Below, one piece after another: positions 1 through 12,155 of a stretch of 64,000 nt of DNA. A model generated the notes under the pieces. It worked only from the letters and a program-made list of their open reading frames with translations, had not been told where the DNA came from and did no database searches. Source of the DNA: Toxorhynchites rutilus septentrionalis. Lineage: Eukaryota > Arthropoda > Insecta > Diptera > Culicidae. The position numbers were made by a program, and so were the translations under genes. Position 1 is the first letter of the stretch. Each line of letters begins with the position of its first letter. The stretch is taken from the NCBI RefSeq assembly GCF_029784135.1, contig NC_073745.1:47554116-47618115 (forward strand), given 5' to 3'.

Positions 1-1429
1 AACTTTTTTGATCTTTTGGAAATTTTTTTAAAAATTTTTTTTATTATTTTTTTCATTTAACACGTTCTCGCCGACGTGTCTTAGACTGTCTTATCGTTAT
101 TGTGTTAGGTGTCATGACTCGTAGCATGAATCAACAAACGATTGCCATTCGGTGGAATGACTTCTACAAGAACATATTTGAACAAACGAAAGTGAATTAT
201 TCTAAAAAACTTTCAATCGGAAAACATTAATTTCGAATTTATTTGACTCATAGATGATTTTGCGTTAAATTTCTCATGAACATAAGCCTCGTAAGCCAGT
301 CCCAACTTTGTTTTCTATATTTTGTGTGTGTATGATTTTGTATGACCAATTTTAATTGTAACTGATTTTAATTTTTTTTTTCTAAAAATTTTAATTGGGA
401 ATCCAGCATTCCCAATCCACATTCGACAAAGTTGATGGATATATTTTTAAAAGGAGCTGTCCAAATACCACGTGGACACAGAAAGTACGATTTCAAACTC
501 TCCCTTCCACCCACCTTCCACTTTTGTATACTTTGATATCTCTCAATATTAATTGAATTCAACATAAACAAATAAATAAAGTTTTTAATCAAAAAAAGAA
601 AGATGCTTACTTTGCTTGCTCATTATTCTCACGCTTATCGTAATATTTCTGTGAGAGAAAGATTGAACCGTGACTCACACATATTCAGCTACTTCTGCAA
701 ATCATAATTTATAAACCTTTGATGCCCATGTCGTGACCTTAAAATCATTGTTCAGTTTAAAGAATTTTAACGTATAACCCTTCTTTGCATGATTTTTTCT
801 TTCTTGGTGAAATAAATCGAAGTCCAGACAGGATCAGCTTAAAGTTAACTTTTACATTATATCATATTCCAGAATGGTTCGATATGGGTCGATAAAAAAA
901 AAATTCGAAAAATTTCCAGAACACTCTGATAAAAGGTCGGAAAATTCGAAAAATTGAATACTCATATGTTCGAGAATTACATCATGATAAGCGTTTGTTA
1001 ATCCATTGGATATTTGTGCTAAGGAAATTGATCTTTGTTTGAAAGTGGAAATGGATTTTCAGGCGAAATTACGCACTCCTGCATCTTCCATATAAATTTT
1101 GCTAAGTGCCGAATCCGAAGAAGGAATGGTCTGATTTGAGCAGTTTTTATGTTTTTGTATTCGTCTCTGCCCATAAATCAGTGTTATGGTGAGAAAAAGT
1201 TTTGAAATTTTTTAAAAGCTTCGAGAGAAAGTTCGAAAAAAAAAATTCTTATATCCACAATGTTCCTCAATGACATTGTTGTTAGTCCAATTAGATTTCG
1301 AGTTTGCAGAATTAAGCTTCGAATGTAGAATGAAGTGATAATTATCTAAAATTATAAATGAAAATTTACTTTTCTGTATCAAACATGTATTCCAAATAAC
1401 GGAGAAATAATATGAAATATGCGGTCGAC
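1..1429. other. AT-rich non-coding DNA
   Basis: No gene is supported here; open frames are short and full of A/T runs. The stretch around 1180-1330 (gagaaaaagtt, then ttgttagtccaatt and gaattaagcttcg) recurs at about 40985-41105. The stretch around 1376-1410 (tatcaaacatgtattcca) recurs near 4715 and 25490. It therefore holds dispersed repeat, not a gene. Confidence 0.6.
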
Positions 1430-1690
1430 TCGAGTTTAGAAGGGTGACATTTTTTTTTTCAGGAAAAGGAGGGGATATGAGGATGTGTTGACAATGTTCA
1501 AACTCACACTCTCAATCACACTCAACACACTCAATTCTTAAACCTATCTTATGTCTAATATGTATTTGCATTTTATCTTATTCTTAAGAAGGGATCCGCA
1601 AATGGAAGGGCAAATGGAAAAATAAAGGAGACAATAAGGATATAAGGACAATCACACACGAAGATCGATAGCTGTAAGGAAAACATAATG
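1430..1690 (-). repeat. 3'-UTR fragment of the I-type LINE
   Basis: This stretch matches the 3' untranslated region of the full-length LINE (about 27950-28250): the same gtcgactcgagtttagaagg block, the CACTCA-rich stretch, the ctcaattcttaaa block and the gaagatcgata block, in the same order and orientation. No coding part is present. It looks like a heavily 5'-truncated insertion, the normal outcome of target-primed reverse transcription. I see no target duplication. Confidence 0.75.
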
Positions 1691-2214
1691 AAACTTTTTA
1701 GTATGTACAAATATTTGGAATTACTGACAGGAGCCGATAAATAAGTGCTTGCACTGATTGCCGGACGATTCGCATTAAATGTCAATTTGGTTAGATTGTC
1801 AAATTAACTCTCAGCATTACGTATAACATGATTTTTTCCATCTAGAGCACCACTGAAACACTGAACTTATTGAATATTCAAGAAGTTTTTCAGTATTTAC
1901 CGTTTTCACACCCGGTTTTGAATGCAATTCAAACCCGAAAACATTGCTCGAATTCACAAAAATTGTGATGGATCGAAAAAATGTCACCAATAAGTCATCC
2001 ACAACTCATCGATCACCTTTGCTTTGTATTGAAAAAATGGGCTATTTTCGGATGACGATAAATAAAAAAAAACTACAAAAGATAACTCAATGGGACAAAT
2101 TTTCCATAAAACATAATTTTATTGACCATGTTACAAAAATATATCGACGCCCTGGCCCTGGCTTATGGCAGTTGACCGGAACTTTCCCTATTGCTGTCGA
2201 AAACTTGTTGACAT
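1691..2214. other. unassigned AT-rich DNA
   Basis: I see no gene, TIR or recognisable repeat here. It separates a LINE 3' fragment from a dead ITmD37E transposase. Confidence 0.45.
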
Positions 2215-2960
2215 GTTTTTCAGTTCTTTCTTAGCTTCATTTATCAGTTCCTCTCCCGTTTTCGTCAGGAAATTGTTGGAGTTAAGCCTCCGCTTCAATC
2301 CTGCTCAGAAGTTCTCGATGGGACGCAGCTCGGAGCGTTGGTGGACTTCGGAAAACCAATATCTATCTTCAAGCGGTACATCTTCTCCAGCAACATCTTC
2401 ACGTAATGGACGGAGGCCAGATCCGGTCGAAACACCAAAACCTCGTCCGGAAGATATTTTTGGCTGAGGGAGGCAACTTTTGGCAGGTACTTTGTGCTGT
2501 AAATCTCCCGGTTCATCGCAAGTCCCGAACTGAAGAAGAGCGTCCTTGCCATTCAGTTTCCACTGATGGATAGCCACAGAAGTACCTTCTTTTGGAACTT
2601 GGTGTGGGAAATGTACTTCACGTCGGAACTTACCTCCTTTGTGGGGGACGTAAAGTAGCTGGTTTCATGCCAGTCGTTACCATCCAGCGTTAAATATGTA
2701 CCACCGTCCGTGATGACCGCGACGTTCCGCTTCTACGGAAAAAAATCAATCACATTTAGCCTTTGTTACTTGGTCACACGGCCGGTCACAATTGGTGGTT
2801 CAACAGTTCTCACTGTTGCAAAAAACATTTTTTCAACCAGGTCGAAACTGCACCTTCAACTCGAAAAACATTGCAACAAACCATTTCAATGCAAGCGTTA
2901 GCGGCCAGACAGCAGCGACAACGAAGCTTTTCGAATAACCTTTCTAAGGGTCGAAACTTT
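2215..2960 (-). pseudogene. ITmD37E transposase relic
   Basis: Read on the minus strand, this gives a decayed transposase of the ITmD37E branch of the IS630-Tc1-mariner superfamily, best known from mosquitoes. The order is right for the family. A first catalytic block reads VITDGGTYLTLDG (2690-2735), where intact members have DDETY. Then come KKVLLWLSISGN followed by a stop, the second-Asp block FRPDLASVHY (about 2415-2440), and the RPIENF block carrying the final Glu (about 2305-2325). A C-terminal tail contains EELINEAKKELK. Frameshifts and stops interrupt it, and the catalytic D-x-E-T is degenerate. The upstream part toward 2960 is barely recognisable, and I could not find its TIRs. It is certainly dead. 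The family assignment rests on the PDLA...HY and RPIE motifs. Confidence 0.7.
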
Positions 2961-2969
2961 TGTTTAGTT

Positions 2970-4010
2970 TTCATAATTGTCTGTATAAAAACCATTCCAT
3001 GCCAAACCGATATAGCAGTGCTAAGATGTTCGTTGAAATTGGTATTTTTGTTCCTTATCACAAAATATTAGAAATGTTTTTTTTAATTTATACATTTAAT
3101 ATCCGAAAAATCAATTTTTACCCTTTATTTCCAAAAATGAATTTTTTAACTTCATAACTTTTGAATTACTGAACCAATTTAGATGATTGACATTTTAATT
3201 AAAGCCAATTATCTACCATTTTCAGAAAAAATATTGCACCTGAAAAAAAATTGGATTTTGTTTTGGGAATACTGATTGTTTTTGTTTTTATAGAGTTTAC
3301 ATGTTTTAGACATAGATGACGCTAAATTTTTTATGTTTTTTTCCTTGAAAGCTGAAGTCTTTTATAATTCGTATTCAAGAATCATAGATGTGATTTATAT
3401 TTTTTTAAGTTATGATTTTTCAAAGTTAACATTTTTCCAGTATTCGTTCAATATTTCTACGTGACTAGGCTACCGTGCATCTACATTGATTTATAGTGAC
3501 TGTAACATAGTTACATTATCAACACTCAACACACTAAGACAGTGTTATGGAATCTAACTATGCATATTTTTCATATATTTTAGCAATCAACGAAAGTGAT
3601 ACAAGTCTCAGAGAATCACATGATTGTCTAGGATTAGAAATTATAATGAGTATTGAATGAGTATTGATATTGGAACAACTATAATCGATGTAGGCGCATG
3701 GCAGTTTAGACGCATAGGAATATTGAACTGGAAACATGTGACTTAGAAGAATCATGACTCAAAAACGATAAAATTCACATCTATGGTTTTTGGATAAGTT
3801 ATGTGAAAAACCTCAGCGATAAATAAAAAAAAATATAGCGCTCTCGGTTCCGGAACCATGTAAAAAACACAATCAAAAATAACAAAATTCGAATTTTTGG
3901 CAAGTATAACTAATTGGCTTTAACTGGATTTGAGGATCATCTGAATCGGTTCAGTAGTTCAAAAGTTATGAATTTTGGAAAAATGTATTTTTGGAATAAA
4001 GGGAAAAAAA
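2970..4010. repeat. AT-rich dispersed repeat, partly inverted
   Basis: Contains the block cattccatgccaaaccgata (2995-3015), which returns at 10555 and, inverted, at about 5085 and 39110. Blocks related to 'aaagctgagg...ttcacataa' and 'gatcatctgaatcggttcag' occur in opposite orientations at 3340-3420 and 3780-3980. The arrangement looks like a foldback repeat. No coding capacity is visible. Confidence 0.5.
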
Positions 4011-4023
4011 TGATTTTTCGACA

Positions 4024-4690
4024 CAAATTTCTGCATCACTTAAATCAAGCAAATGAAACCAAATTTGGCATGTGGACGCTTTAGAGTGCAATTAATGATT
4101 CTATGGTGGTTAGATACTCCATACAAATGAAACACAAATTTCTGCATTACTCGAGAATTAATCAAGCAAACGATACCAAATTAGGTATACGGAGGTTTTA
4201 GGGCGCAATAAATGTTTTCACGGTGGTTAGACACTCCACCCCCCTCTAAGGGGGAGCTGTCGTGCAAATGAAACACAGATTTCTGCATGACTCGAAAGCT
4301 AATCAAGAAAATACCTAATTTGGCATGCGAAGGTTTTAAGGGACACAAAACGTTTCTATGGCGAATAGAAACTCCTCCCGGCTCTCTGAGAGGGTCTCCC
4401 ATACAAATGAAACACAAATTTCTGCATAACTCGAGAGCTAATCAAGCAAACGAAACCAAATTTGGCATGTGGAGGTTTTAGGATGCAATAATTGTTTTTA
4501 TGGTGGTTCGACAATTCTCCCCCCTTTCTTAGGGTGGGTGTCAATTAAAAACAAATTTCTGCATAGCTCGAAAACTAATCAAGCAAATGGAGCCAAATTT
4601 GGCATGTGAAGATTTTAGGCAGCACGAAACGTTTCTATTGTGAATAGACTCTCCTCTCCTCTCTAAGGGGAGAAGTGGGGACGGGTCTGT
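4024..4690. repeat. tandem repeat, five units of ~137 bp
   Basis: Five head-to-tail units start near 4025, 4136, 4277, 4416 and 4553. Each opens with a version of aaatttctgcatnactcga and contains aatcaagcaaa, accaaatttggcatgtg and gaggttttag, ending in a C/G-rich 'ctctaaggggg' block. The units have diverged by many substitutions, so the array is old. The periodicity is visible directly in the sequence. The first unit is shorter because it lacks most of the C-rich block. Confidence 0.8.
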
Positions 4691-5005
4691 ATGTATTCTA
4701 TCATATTTTCTGTATCAAACATTTATTCCATTTAACGGAGAAACATGTAATTTGCAAGTGGTTGAAAAATATTGAAGGAGATTGTGTCTGAAAACAATCT
4801 GATATTGTAATGATGAGTTTTGGTAGAGGTACTAGAAATTTTTTAGTAAAAGGTAAATTCAACGGGGTCGATTAGAAGATCAATAAATGAACAGTTCTGC
4901 GATTGGACTCATGAACTTGAGCTTAGGAAGAAAACGTGAATGTTTGAAGGTATTGATAACAAAAAACAAATTTTGGGCGGGTAGAAGTTTGCCGGGTCAG
5001 CTAGT
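4691..5005 (+). repeat. possible Helitron 3' end
   Basis: The segment ends in gccgggtcagctagt (4991-5005). Helitrons end in CTRR, inserted between A and T, and many insect copies end in a G/C-rich segment followed by CTAG|T. A tandem-repeat interior upstream, as seen here, is also common. I do not see a convincing terminal hairpin, and I did not identify the 5' TC end, so this is a tentative call. Confidence 0.35.
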
Positions 5006-5742
5006 GAGAAAATAAAAAAAAATACGGGTCTAATATTTTGTGCTAAGGAACTAAACTACCACTTTTCAATGGAATCATTATATCGGTTAGGCATGGAATG
5101 ACTAAATAACAAATAGAAGTCCTATAAGAAATAAAATAACAATATCTCTTCATCTGCCACAAACGTAAAATAAGAAAATGAAAGGAATCTATTAATATAA
5201 GTGTTGGAAGAGTAAATTTCGGATTTCTCCTGAGCGAATCCACCTTTGTTCGAGATGGAAAATGCTAAAAGCTGAAAGCATTTATTCAGCCGATATTTAA
5301 CTATCATTAATCACAATGATTACTTACATCTAGTTTAACCTCCAATTTTTCTCCTATCCAACAAATGTGTAATCGTAGATGTTCCTAGAACCTATCAATT
5401 CAATAAGGCATAATTTAATCGAATTCATTTTTAAATTCAGTGCCACTTACGACTTCAAGAAATTGTTACGAAACTATAAACTTCAACAATTGCGCATAAA
5501 TATAATAGAAACTGGAAACTGGTGTACCTTGTGTTCAATTTGGTTTATGAATGATGGCCGATCAGATCCTATCTATCTCGCCAGCAACGGTATCGTTGGG
5601 GTCAACTGTGGCAACGAGGGGTCCAACGTATGTGCTCGTAACCGTCGCAACAATAAGAGACACCACTACTAATCCTATCTTTTCTTTTTAAAATACTCTA
5701 GTTTATACATTCACATGTTTGAGAGATCAAACCTCGCTAATA
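5006..5742. other. unassigned DNA, no supported gene
   Basis: About 740 bases without a recognisable gene. The stretch 5080-5110 holds an inverted copy of the dispersed 'atggaatgg' repeat end. The frame at 5379-5672 (+) starts with ATG but resembles no protein I know and has no visible domain. Confidence 0.4.
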
Positions 5743-5772
5743 TTAGGCTGTCAAAAAAGACCTGCGGTATTT
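5743..5772 (+). repeat. mariner TIR, left
   Basis: This terminal inverted repeat pairs with 6996-7025. There is one mismatch, at position 18 of the repeat (a versus t). It lies next to the transposase 3' end. Confidence 0.9.
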
Positions 5773-5818
5773 TTTTTGAATTTTCATTTGTTCATAAAAT
5801 TAGTTACAATCATCTGTT

Positions 5819-6842
5819 TTAAGTCAAATATGCGCCGTTTTGTTCGATGACTTGTTCCCAACGAGATGCCAACTTCATAATACCCCTGTTATAGAAGCTC
5901 GCTTCCTTATTGGCAAAAAACTCGGATAGCCAATTTTCACAGGCCTCTTTTGTGGCAACTTCTGACTAACTAACTCGTTCGCCATGGACAAAAACAGGTG
6001 GTAGTCACTTGGTGCAAGGTCCGGACTATACGGCGAATGCAAAAGAACCTCCCATCCGAGCTCCCGGAGCTTCTGGCGCGTCACCAAAGAAGTGTGTGGC
6101 CTGGCGTTGTCCTTATGGAAGACAATGCGGCCTCTGTTTATCAAAGATGGCCTCTTATTCATGAGTGCTACCTTCAAGCGGTCCAGTTGTTGGCAGTACA
6201 GATCCAAATTGAGCGTTTGGTCATAGGGAAGCAGCTCATAATAGATTATTTCTTGACAATCCCACCAAACACACAGCAGAACCTTCCTGGCCGTTAATGA
6301 GGGCTTGGCCACCGTCTGAGCCGCTTCAGCGGGCTTCGACCACGACCGTTTGCGCTTCACGTTGTCGTAAGTGACCCACTTTTCATCGCCAGTCACCATC
6401 CGCTTCAGAAACGGGTCGATTTTGTTGCGATTCAGCAGCGGTTCACATGCGTCGATACGGTCAAAGATGTTTTTTGCGTCAACGTGTGTGGCACCCATAC
6501 ATCGAGCTTCTTTGTGAATCCAAGCTTCTTCAAATGGTTAATAACGGTTTGATGACTTATCCTCAGCTCTTGGCCGATGCTACGGCTGCTACTATGCCGG
6601 TCTTTCTCGGCTAACTCAGCGATTTTGTCGCAATTTTCGACGACAGGTCTTCCGGAGCGTGGCGCATCTTCGACGACCTCTACACCAGAACGAAAACGTT
6701 GAAACCATCGTTGTGCGGTGGAAATGGAAACTGTATCGGGTCCATATACTGCACAAATTTTATTGGCTGCTTGAGATGCATTTTTGCCTTTGTCATAGTA
6801 GTACTGTAAAATATGTCGGATTTTCTCTTTATTTTGCTCCAT
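5819..6842 (-). pseudogene. mariner transposase (DD34D), two frameshifts
   Basis: The start is chosen at MEQNKEKIRHILQYYY (ATG at 6842); an upstream in-frame ATG gives no family similarity. The N-terminal half has the paired helix-turn-helix region (SGRPVVENCDKIAEL, SIGQELRISHQTVINHL) and the mariner signature WVPHTLT. A 1-base shift in the run of six T on the plus strand (6470-6475) breaks the frame. The next segment carries the catalytic triad: D in VTGDEKW, D in FHKDNARPH and D in YSPDLAPSDYHLF. The last two are separated by 34 residues, the mariner DD34D spacing. A second shift near 5965 moves the C-terminal part (KEACENWLSEFFANK ... RWEQVIEQNGAY) into another frame, ending at the stop at 5819. 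All catalytic residues are intact; only the frame is lost. Confidence 0.92.
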
Positions 6843-6995
6843 ATTTGCGACACTATAACTCACGAACGACTTAACCAAACAAAGCACTGTCAAGGACTAT
6901 ATTATAGCGCGCAAAAATACCTTTCCAACAAGCTATAGTATGACTCTATACAATGAATACAACTAGAACTACGCGCTTACAACGACACCTCGCGG

Positions 6996-7025
6996 AAATA
7001 CCGCAGGACTTTTTTGACAGCCTAA
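6996..7025 (-). repeat. mariner TIR, right
   Basis: This is the inverted partner of 5743-5772. It lies about 155 bp upstream of the transposase ATG and is followed by the TA duplication. Confidence 0.9.
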
Positions 7026-7027
7026 TA

Positions 7028-10000
7028 TAAACAAGCTCAAATGTTGTGACATTCTTTCTTTCCGAATCATTATAGCGAACTTCATCCCTGCCGTAAGTCA
7101 CCCTTCACATTCCACTTTTTTGTGTCCCCTGCTACTGTTATCTTGTCACCCGACATATTCTTTACCATTCAGCCGTAAAGGTTTTGTATTCGTCGAAATC
7201 CGTTCATCACTATCTCGGTTCACAGCGACCGGATTTTTACCTTCCTTCGTTTGCTGTCGGTCTGTGTTACACACTACATACTAAACTTCCACCTACCCCA
7301 ATAGCAGCTTGATAAGTGGATTAAGTTGCTGCCCGGAGTTGGTTGCATGGAACGCAAGCCTATCCTTTTTTCCAGTTGTTCATCGAATCCCCGATTTTCT
7401 CAGCAGCGGCAACTTGTAAATGCGCTACCTTTATCGTTCATACATTTTTCTGCTACCGTCCGATGTCCTTTTCGGGGACAGCTCGCGCTCCTTTGCGTCC
7501 GACATTTTTCGGCTCGTTAGGAGCCGAAAATGGCCGCCGGTGGTGGAGGGTTTGACACACGCCGCACACTGTCGAAATTACGCATGCATGACCAAACATT
7601 GTAAAGCAGCCTGTCACGGGTACCGAAATTGCTGCCAGCAGGATTTGGGGTTATTTTTTTTCGTTCCCTGCTGCAAGGAAGGTTCGGTGTCTCGTTGGAG
7701 GAATTCAAATGTCATGATTGGATTTCGTTGGAAAAGCTAAGAATTTTTTATGGAAATGGTTACTACATCTCGTGTGATATGATTTCATTGTGATAACGAT
7801 GAGCTTCAAATCTCTGGAAATTTTGACCTCTGTAAAACGCATAAAGTAAATCATAATTTCCAAAATTCAATCTTTCCTAAATTAATGAAGCCTTCACCCA
7901 CTCACCTTCATTTTCCACCGTTGAGCGCAGCCGTAATAAAGCACTGGAATCCATCAACAGTTTTATTGGTCGTCGGCAGATGATGATTTATTTTTATTGC
8001 TACAAGCTTATCAAAGCCGTCTCAGCGGTTTGTTTCCTCATTCGCCATTCTCGCAAGATTAGCTCTTCACTCACTGATTTACGGGCTTCCTTTTTGGTGA
8101 GGTTCATTATTCCCAACAAGATTTGCGATAATAAATGCAGGTTTGCGTACTCCCATACCTTCCACGCACACACACGCACAGTAGCTCCCGACAAAATGGG
8201 CCATTCATCAGCTCCAGCGATAATATACGATTATTAACGCCTGTACGAGCGGGTCCCCATTTGTCCCTGCTGTGGGAGGCCCTCAGTTATTGTCGTGGCT
8301 TTAGACAGCGTGCGTGATCATAAATTGTATGTTAATTTGCGCTACGTTTTAATCCTGGATCCGTCGATTCCAATTTCGAATCGCCACCATTGCTAACTTG
8401 AACGGACGAACGGTGGTCCATTAGAAGAGATAACTTCGAGCACGGAGTTGGGTGGACCTCAGTTGTTTGGCACAGTCACGGCCTATAACCGGATATGACG
8501 ACGTTTCAGCGAGCGCAATCAATTGCATGGCGGAGCGATTCATACAACGGGAAGTTAGTTTGCTGCGACTGATATAATTTTACCCCGTCCCACACTCGAC
8601 GAGGCGATGAGGACCCGCTACATGTTTCAACGGGCTGGAAGGATACATCGATCACGGCAAAGCGAAGGTTCTGAGCCGTATCCAGCATCCGCTTTACAGG
8701 ATCTGTGACTATGATGTAGCCTTTTATCCCGGACAGTTTATTGAATGACAACCATCCCCCAACACAATGGCCGGTGGCATTCGAGTGCCCCAAACGGGAG
8801 CTGTTACCCCCATTGATGTCCAGTTAATATTTTGAGTCGTGCCATGATTCGCTTTTATTTACGAACGCCTGCACGGATATCACGATGAATGGAAAATTGA
8901 AGTTTCGATATAAATAAATATCAATTTACGGCTTGGATTAATGTTTACCATTTTCCAGGAAAATGTGATATTTACAGTCTATCTAGAGGTGGAAAGTGCG
9001 GGTTCCTGTCAACGCCACTTCAGTGTGCTTTTCAGAACTCTGCTTTGCAAGAAGATTACAAAATATAGACGCCCGGAATACACAATCAGGCGCCATTAAA
9101 TCACACCGAACGTCAAAATAATCGCAACCACGAGGCTTATCGCGGACACGTTCATCTCGGGCGCCGGCAATCAACGTCCCATACATCATCTCTCTCTCCG
9201 TTGTTGTCATCGGAGGATCCCGTTTTGCCGAATCGGTTATTGGTCCCGCTGAGTGGGGGCGGATAGCTTCTTGACGGAAATGGAAGCGATTTGTTAAGTG
9301 GATGATAAAGCGATATCTTGTCATCGGCACCATCCGTCGACACTTCCTCCGGTCCGAGAAGAACATTTCAAATTGTGAATCCCATTGTGTGGCGAATATC
9401 CTTCCTGAGCGTTTGTGTGCCATGCATAGAATAGCCACGACCAGATGACGATAGATGCGTACAATATCGTTTTATTGTTACTTGATTGACTGTTGTTGTT
9501 CGATGACCACGCATTGTGCGTAAAGTATAGAATATGGTCATCCGGTGGAAATTCTGGAGAATCGAGGAAGGAGGAGGCAATTATCGCTTGTCCGCCGTAA
9601 TGGGCTATCGAGATATGTGGGGCTATCTTAATAGCCCATTTGTCCAGCCGTTAATAACGCCAGACTGCTGACGGTACAGTAGCATTTTATGCTTACAGTG
9701 TTGATTGGGAAAATATCCCCAGTATAATGATGCGCTATGTAGTTAGTCAATGTCATATTTTGGAGTGTTCTTTATCATTTCTTCAAAAATCTTATGCACT
9801 TTCTTCAAAACACATTTGCAACTGAATAATCTTCAACTACAAGAAATATGCCACTTAAGGCATGGTAATACAATTTCTTTATATCAATGTCAATGTCAAC
9901 CCCATGGATGTATATAATTGAATTTATATTGTCTCCAGCACCAGTGATGTCGAGTGGAACTCTTGCCCGGAAGTCGCACCGCACCCTTTTTTTTTCGCGA

Positions 10001-10139
10001 TTTTCTTCATGTTGTGGATATACAAAAAGAAACCTCGAAAAACGGGCAAAAAATTCAATTTAATTCAAAACATTACACACTTGTTCAACATGTACTGTGT
10101 GGTTCAAAAATTCACTATCAAAATCAATTGCAAATCAAT
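7028..10139. other. apparently unique DNA, no gene recognised
   Basis: This stretch has a higher GC content than its surroundings and no repeat family I can match elsewhere in the window. Several open frames of 85-151 codons exist, including 8506-8793 (-), 8983-9438 (-) and 7420-7740 (+). None has a domain, signal peptide or convincing splice context that I can see. It is likely host intergenic or intronic DNA. Exons shorter than I can recognise cannot be excluded. Confidence 0.4.
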
Positions 10140-11810
10140 TAACTTTGAAAAATCATAACTCAAAAACGAAAAAACGTCTCCCTGGTTTGTTATGTGAAAA
10201 ATCCTCAGCTTTCGATAAAAAATATACGAAAATATAGCGCCCTTGGTCCCGAGACTATGAAAACAATAAAAAAACGGATACAATTAATAATAACGAGAGC
10301 AGAATTCAAATTTTCTTCAGGTATAATATTTTGTTCAAAAAAGACCAGGGGATTAGCTTTAGTTTAATATGTTGATTATCTGAATCGGTCTAGTAGTTCA
10401 AAGGTTATGAATTTTTGAAGAGAGTCATTTTTGGAAAATATAGGAAAAAGCTGATTTTTCGGGCAACCCTAAAATGAAAATGGTCACCCTACCAAAAAAA
10501 TAAAAAATATATATAACACTTTTCACGAAAATATATACACGTATATATACAGCCATTCCATGCCAAACCGATATAGTGGTTCTCAGATTTTCGTCAAAAG
10601 TGGTAGTTTTGTTCTTTATCGTAAATTATTTGACCCGTATTTTTTTAATTTTTATTTTTTGTTAGGGTTTTCGTTAGGGTGGTTTGAAAAATAAGTTTTT
10701 TCGCATTTTTGCCAAAAATGACTTTTTTTTTAATTCATATCAAATTAAAGCCAATTAGCTGGTCTTTTCTGGAAAAAAACAAGAGTTGCAGAAAATTTGA
10801 ATTATGTTTTCGTTATAATTGATTGTATTTGTTTTATATAGTTTTCATGGTCTTGTGACCAAAGGCGCTATATTTTTTTATATTTTTCCTGGAAAGCTGA
10901 GGATTTTTCACATAACATATCTCGAAACCAGGGAGGCGTTTGTTTTCATTTTTGGATTATTTTTGCATAATTTACCAATGGTCCGAAAAACATTTTTTCC
11001 CATTTTTTCCACTACAAAAAATCATAGCTTTTGATCTACTGAACCGATTCAGATGATCGACATATAAAATTAAAGCCAATGAGCTAGTCTCGTTTGAAAA
11101 AAATATTACACTCTGAATGAAAAATGTATTTTGAATTCGTAATTATTGATTATATTTGTTTTTTATAGCTTTTTATAGCTTTTGGGAACAAGGGCGCCAT
11201 ATTTTTTTATATTCTTTTTCCTAAAAGCTGAGGTTTTTTCACATAATATATCCGAATTCCAGAGAGGTCATATTTTTCGTTTTAAATTATGATTTTTCGA
11301 AGTTAACATGTTCTCAGTTTTTGTTCAATATTTCCATGCGACTAGACTGGATGTATGTGATTATAATCCAATTAATTGGAAAGTGTGTTATTTTATCAAA
11401 AAAGGCTAGCCAGTAGGCTTCAATTTGATATGTCCATCATCTGAATCGTTCCAATAGTTCTAAAGTAATAAAATTTTAAAAAGGCATTTTTGGGAAAAAA
11501 GGGGAAAATGATTTTTTGGACCATCGGTTAACTTTGAAGCCCCCCTGGTTTCAAGATATGCTATGTGGAAATCCTCAGCTTTCCATGAAAAATATGAAAA
11601 AATATAGCGCCCTTGGCCCGAGACAATGAAAACTATAAAAAAACAAATACAATCAATAATGACGAAAACATAATTCAAATTTTCTGCAACTGTAGTATTT
11701 TTCCAAAACCAGACCAGCTAATTGGTTTTAATTTAATATGTCGAACATCTGAATCGGTCCAGTGGTTCGAAACTTATGAATTTTTGCCACAAAATATTCA
11801 ACTTTGAATG
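10140..11810. repeat. alternating inverted AT-rich repeats
   Basis: Four related blocks of 300-450 bp lie head-to-head and tail-to-tail. The blocks near 10140-10460 and 11370-11790 read 'tcctcagctttc ... aaaatatagcgcccttgg ... gaatcggtc'. Those near 10550-10960 and 11030-11340 read the complementary version 'ggcgctatatttttttat ... aaagctgagg'. The cattccatgccaaaccgata block opens the second one. There is no coding capacity. The family also occurs at 2970-4010 and 38870-39135. Confidence 0.65.
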
Positions 11811-12154
11811 TTTTGCAATTTTCTTAATATCGGTATCAAATGAAATGATTTAACTAATAAAATTTGAACAAATAAACGAAATGTCATGAAACTTCACACA
11901 AAAGTTAGTGACAGATGAACCTCTCGAAATGAATTTTGTTCATTTTTAGTGACGCCATCTGTTGAAAAATCCCGGGAATTTTCAGGCCATGTAGTACATC
12001 ATGGAAATATTCCGAAGAAACTTAGGTAACAAAGAAAAATTTTGAAAAAATTGTTTAATGGTTTTATTCTAGCGATATGTACTAATGATACAGATAATGT
12101 ATTAAAAACTAGAACATAAAATAAGTAAAAAAACCTTTTTAAGTTAAACGGCTC
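11811..12154. other. unassigned AT-rich DNA
   Basis: No gene or repeat is recognised here. The last five bases (ggctc, 12150-12154) would be the target duplication of the outer BEL element. Its partner cannot be checked because the other end of that element is lost. Confidence 0.4.
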
Positions 12155-12155
12155 T

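Larger units (their letters stand above)
5743..7025 (-). mobile_element. mariner transposon, full length (1283 bp)
   Basis: The element starts ttaggctgtcaaaaaagacc at 5743. It ends at 7025 with the inverted copy, whose reverse complement reads ttaggctgtcaaaaaagtcc. The TIRs match over about 30 bp with one mismatch. TA dinucleotides flank both ends (5741-5742 and 7026-7027), the mariner target duplication. The length and single transposase reading frame are typical of mariner. It integrates by cut-and-paste through its transposase. The gene is broken by two frameshifts, so this copy could only move if helped in trans. The near-perfect TIRs suggest moderate age. Confidence 0.95.

Noticed and set aside
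7420..7740. Cys-rich 106-codon plus-strand frame as a secreted peptide gene
   Set aside because: No signal peptide at the start, irregular Cys spacing, and two overlapping frames of similar length. It cannot be supported.
8983..9438. 151-codon minus-strand frame as a possible host gene
   Set aside because: Several overlapping frames exist in the same place, the composition is Arg/Met-rich and irregular, and there is no recognisable domain or splice context.
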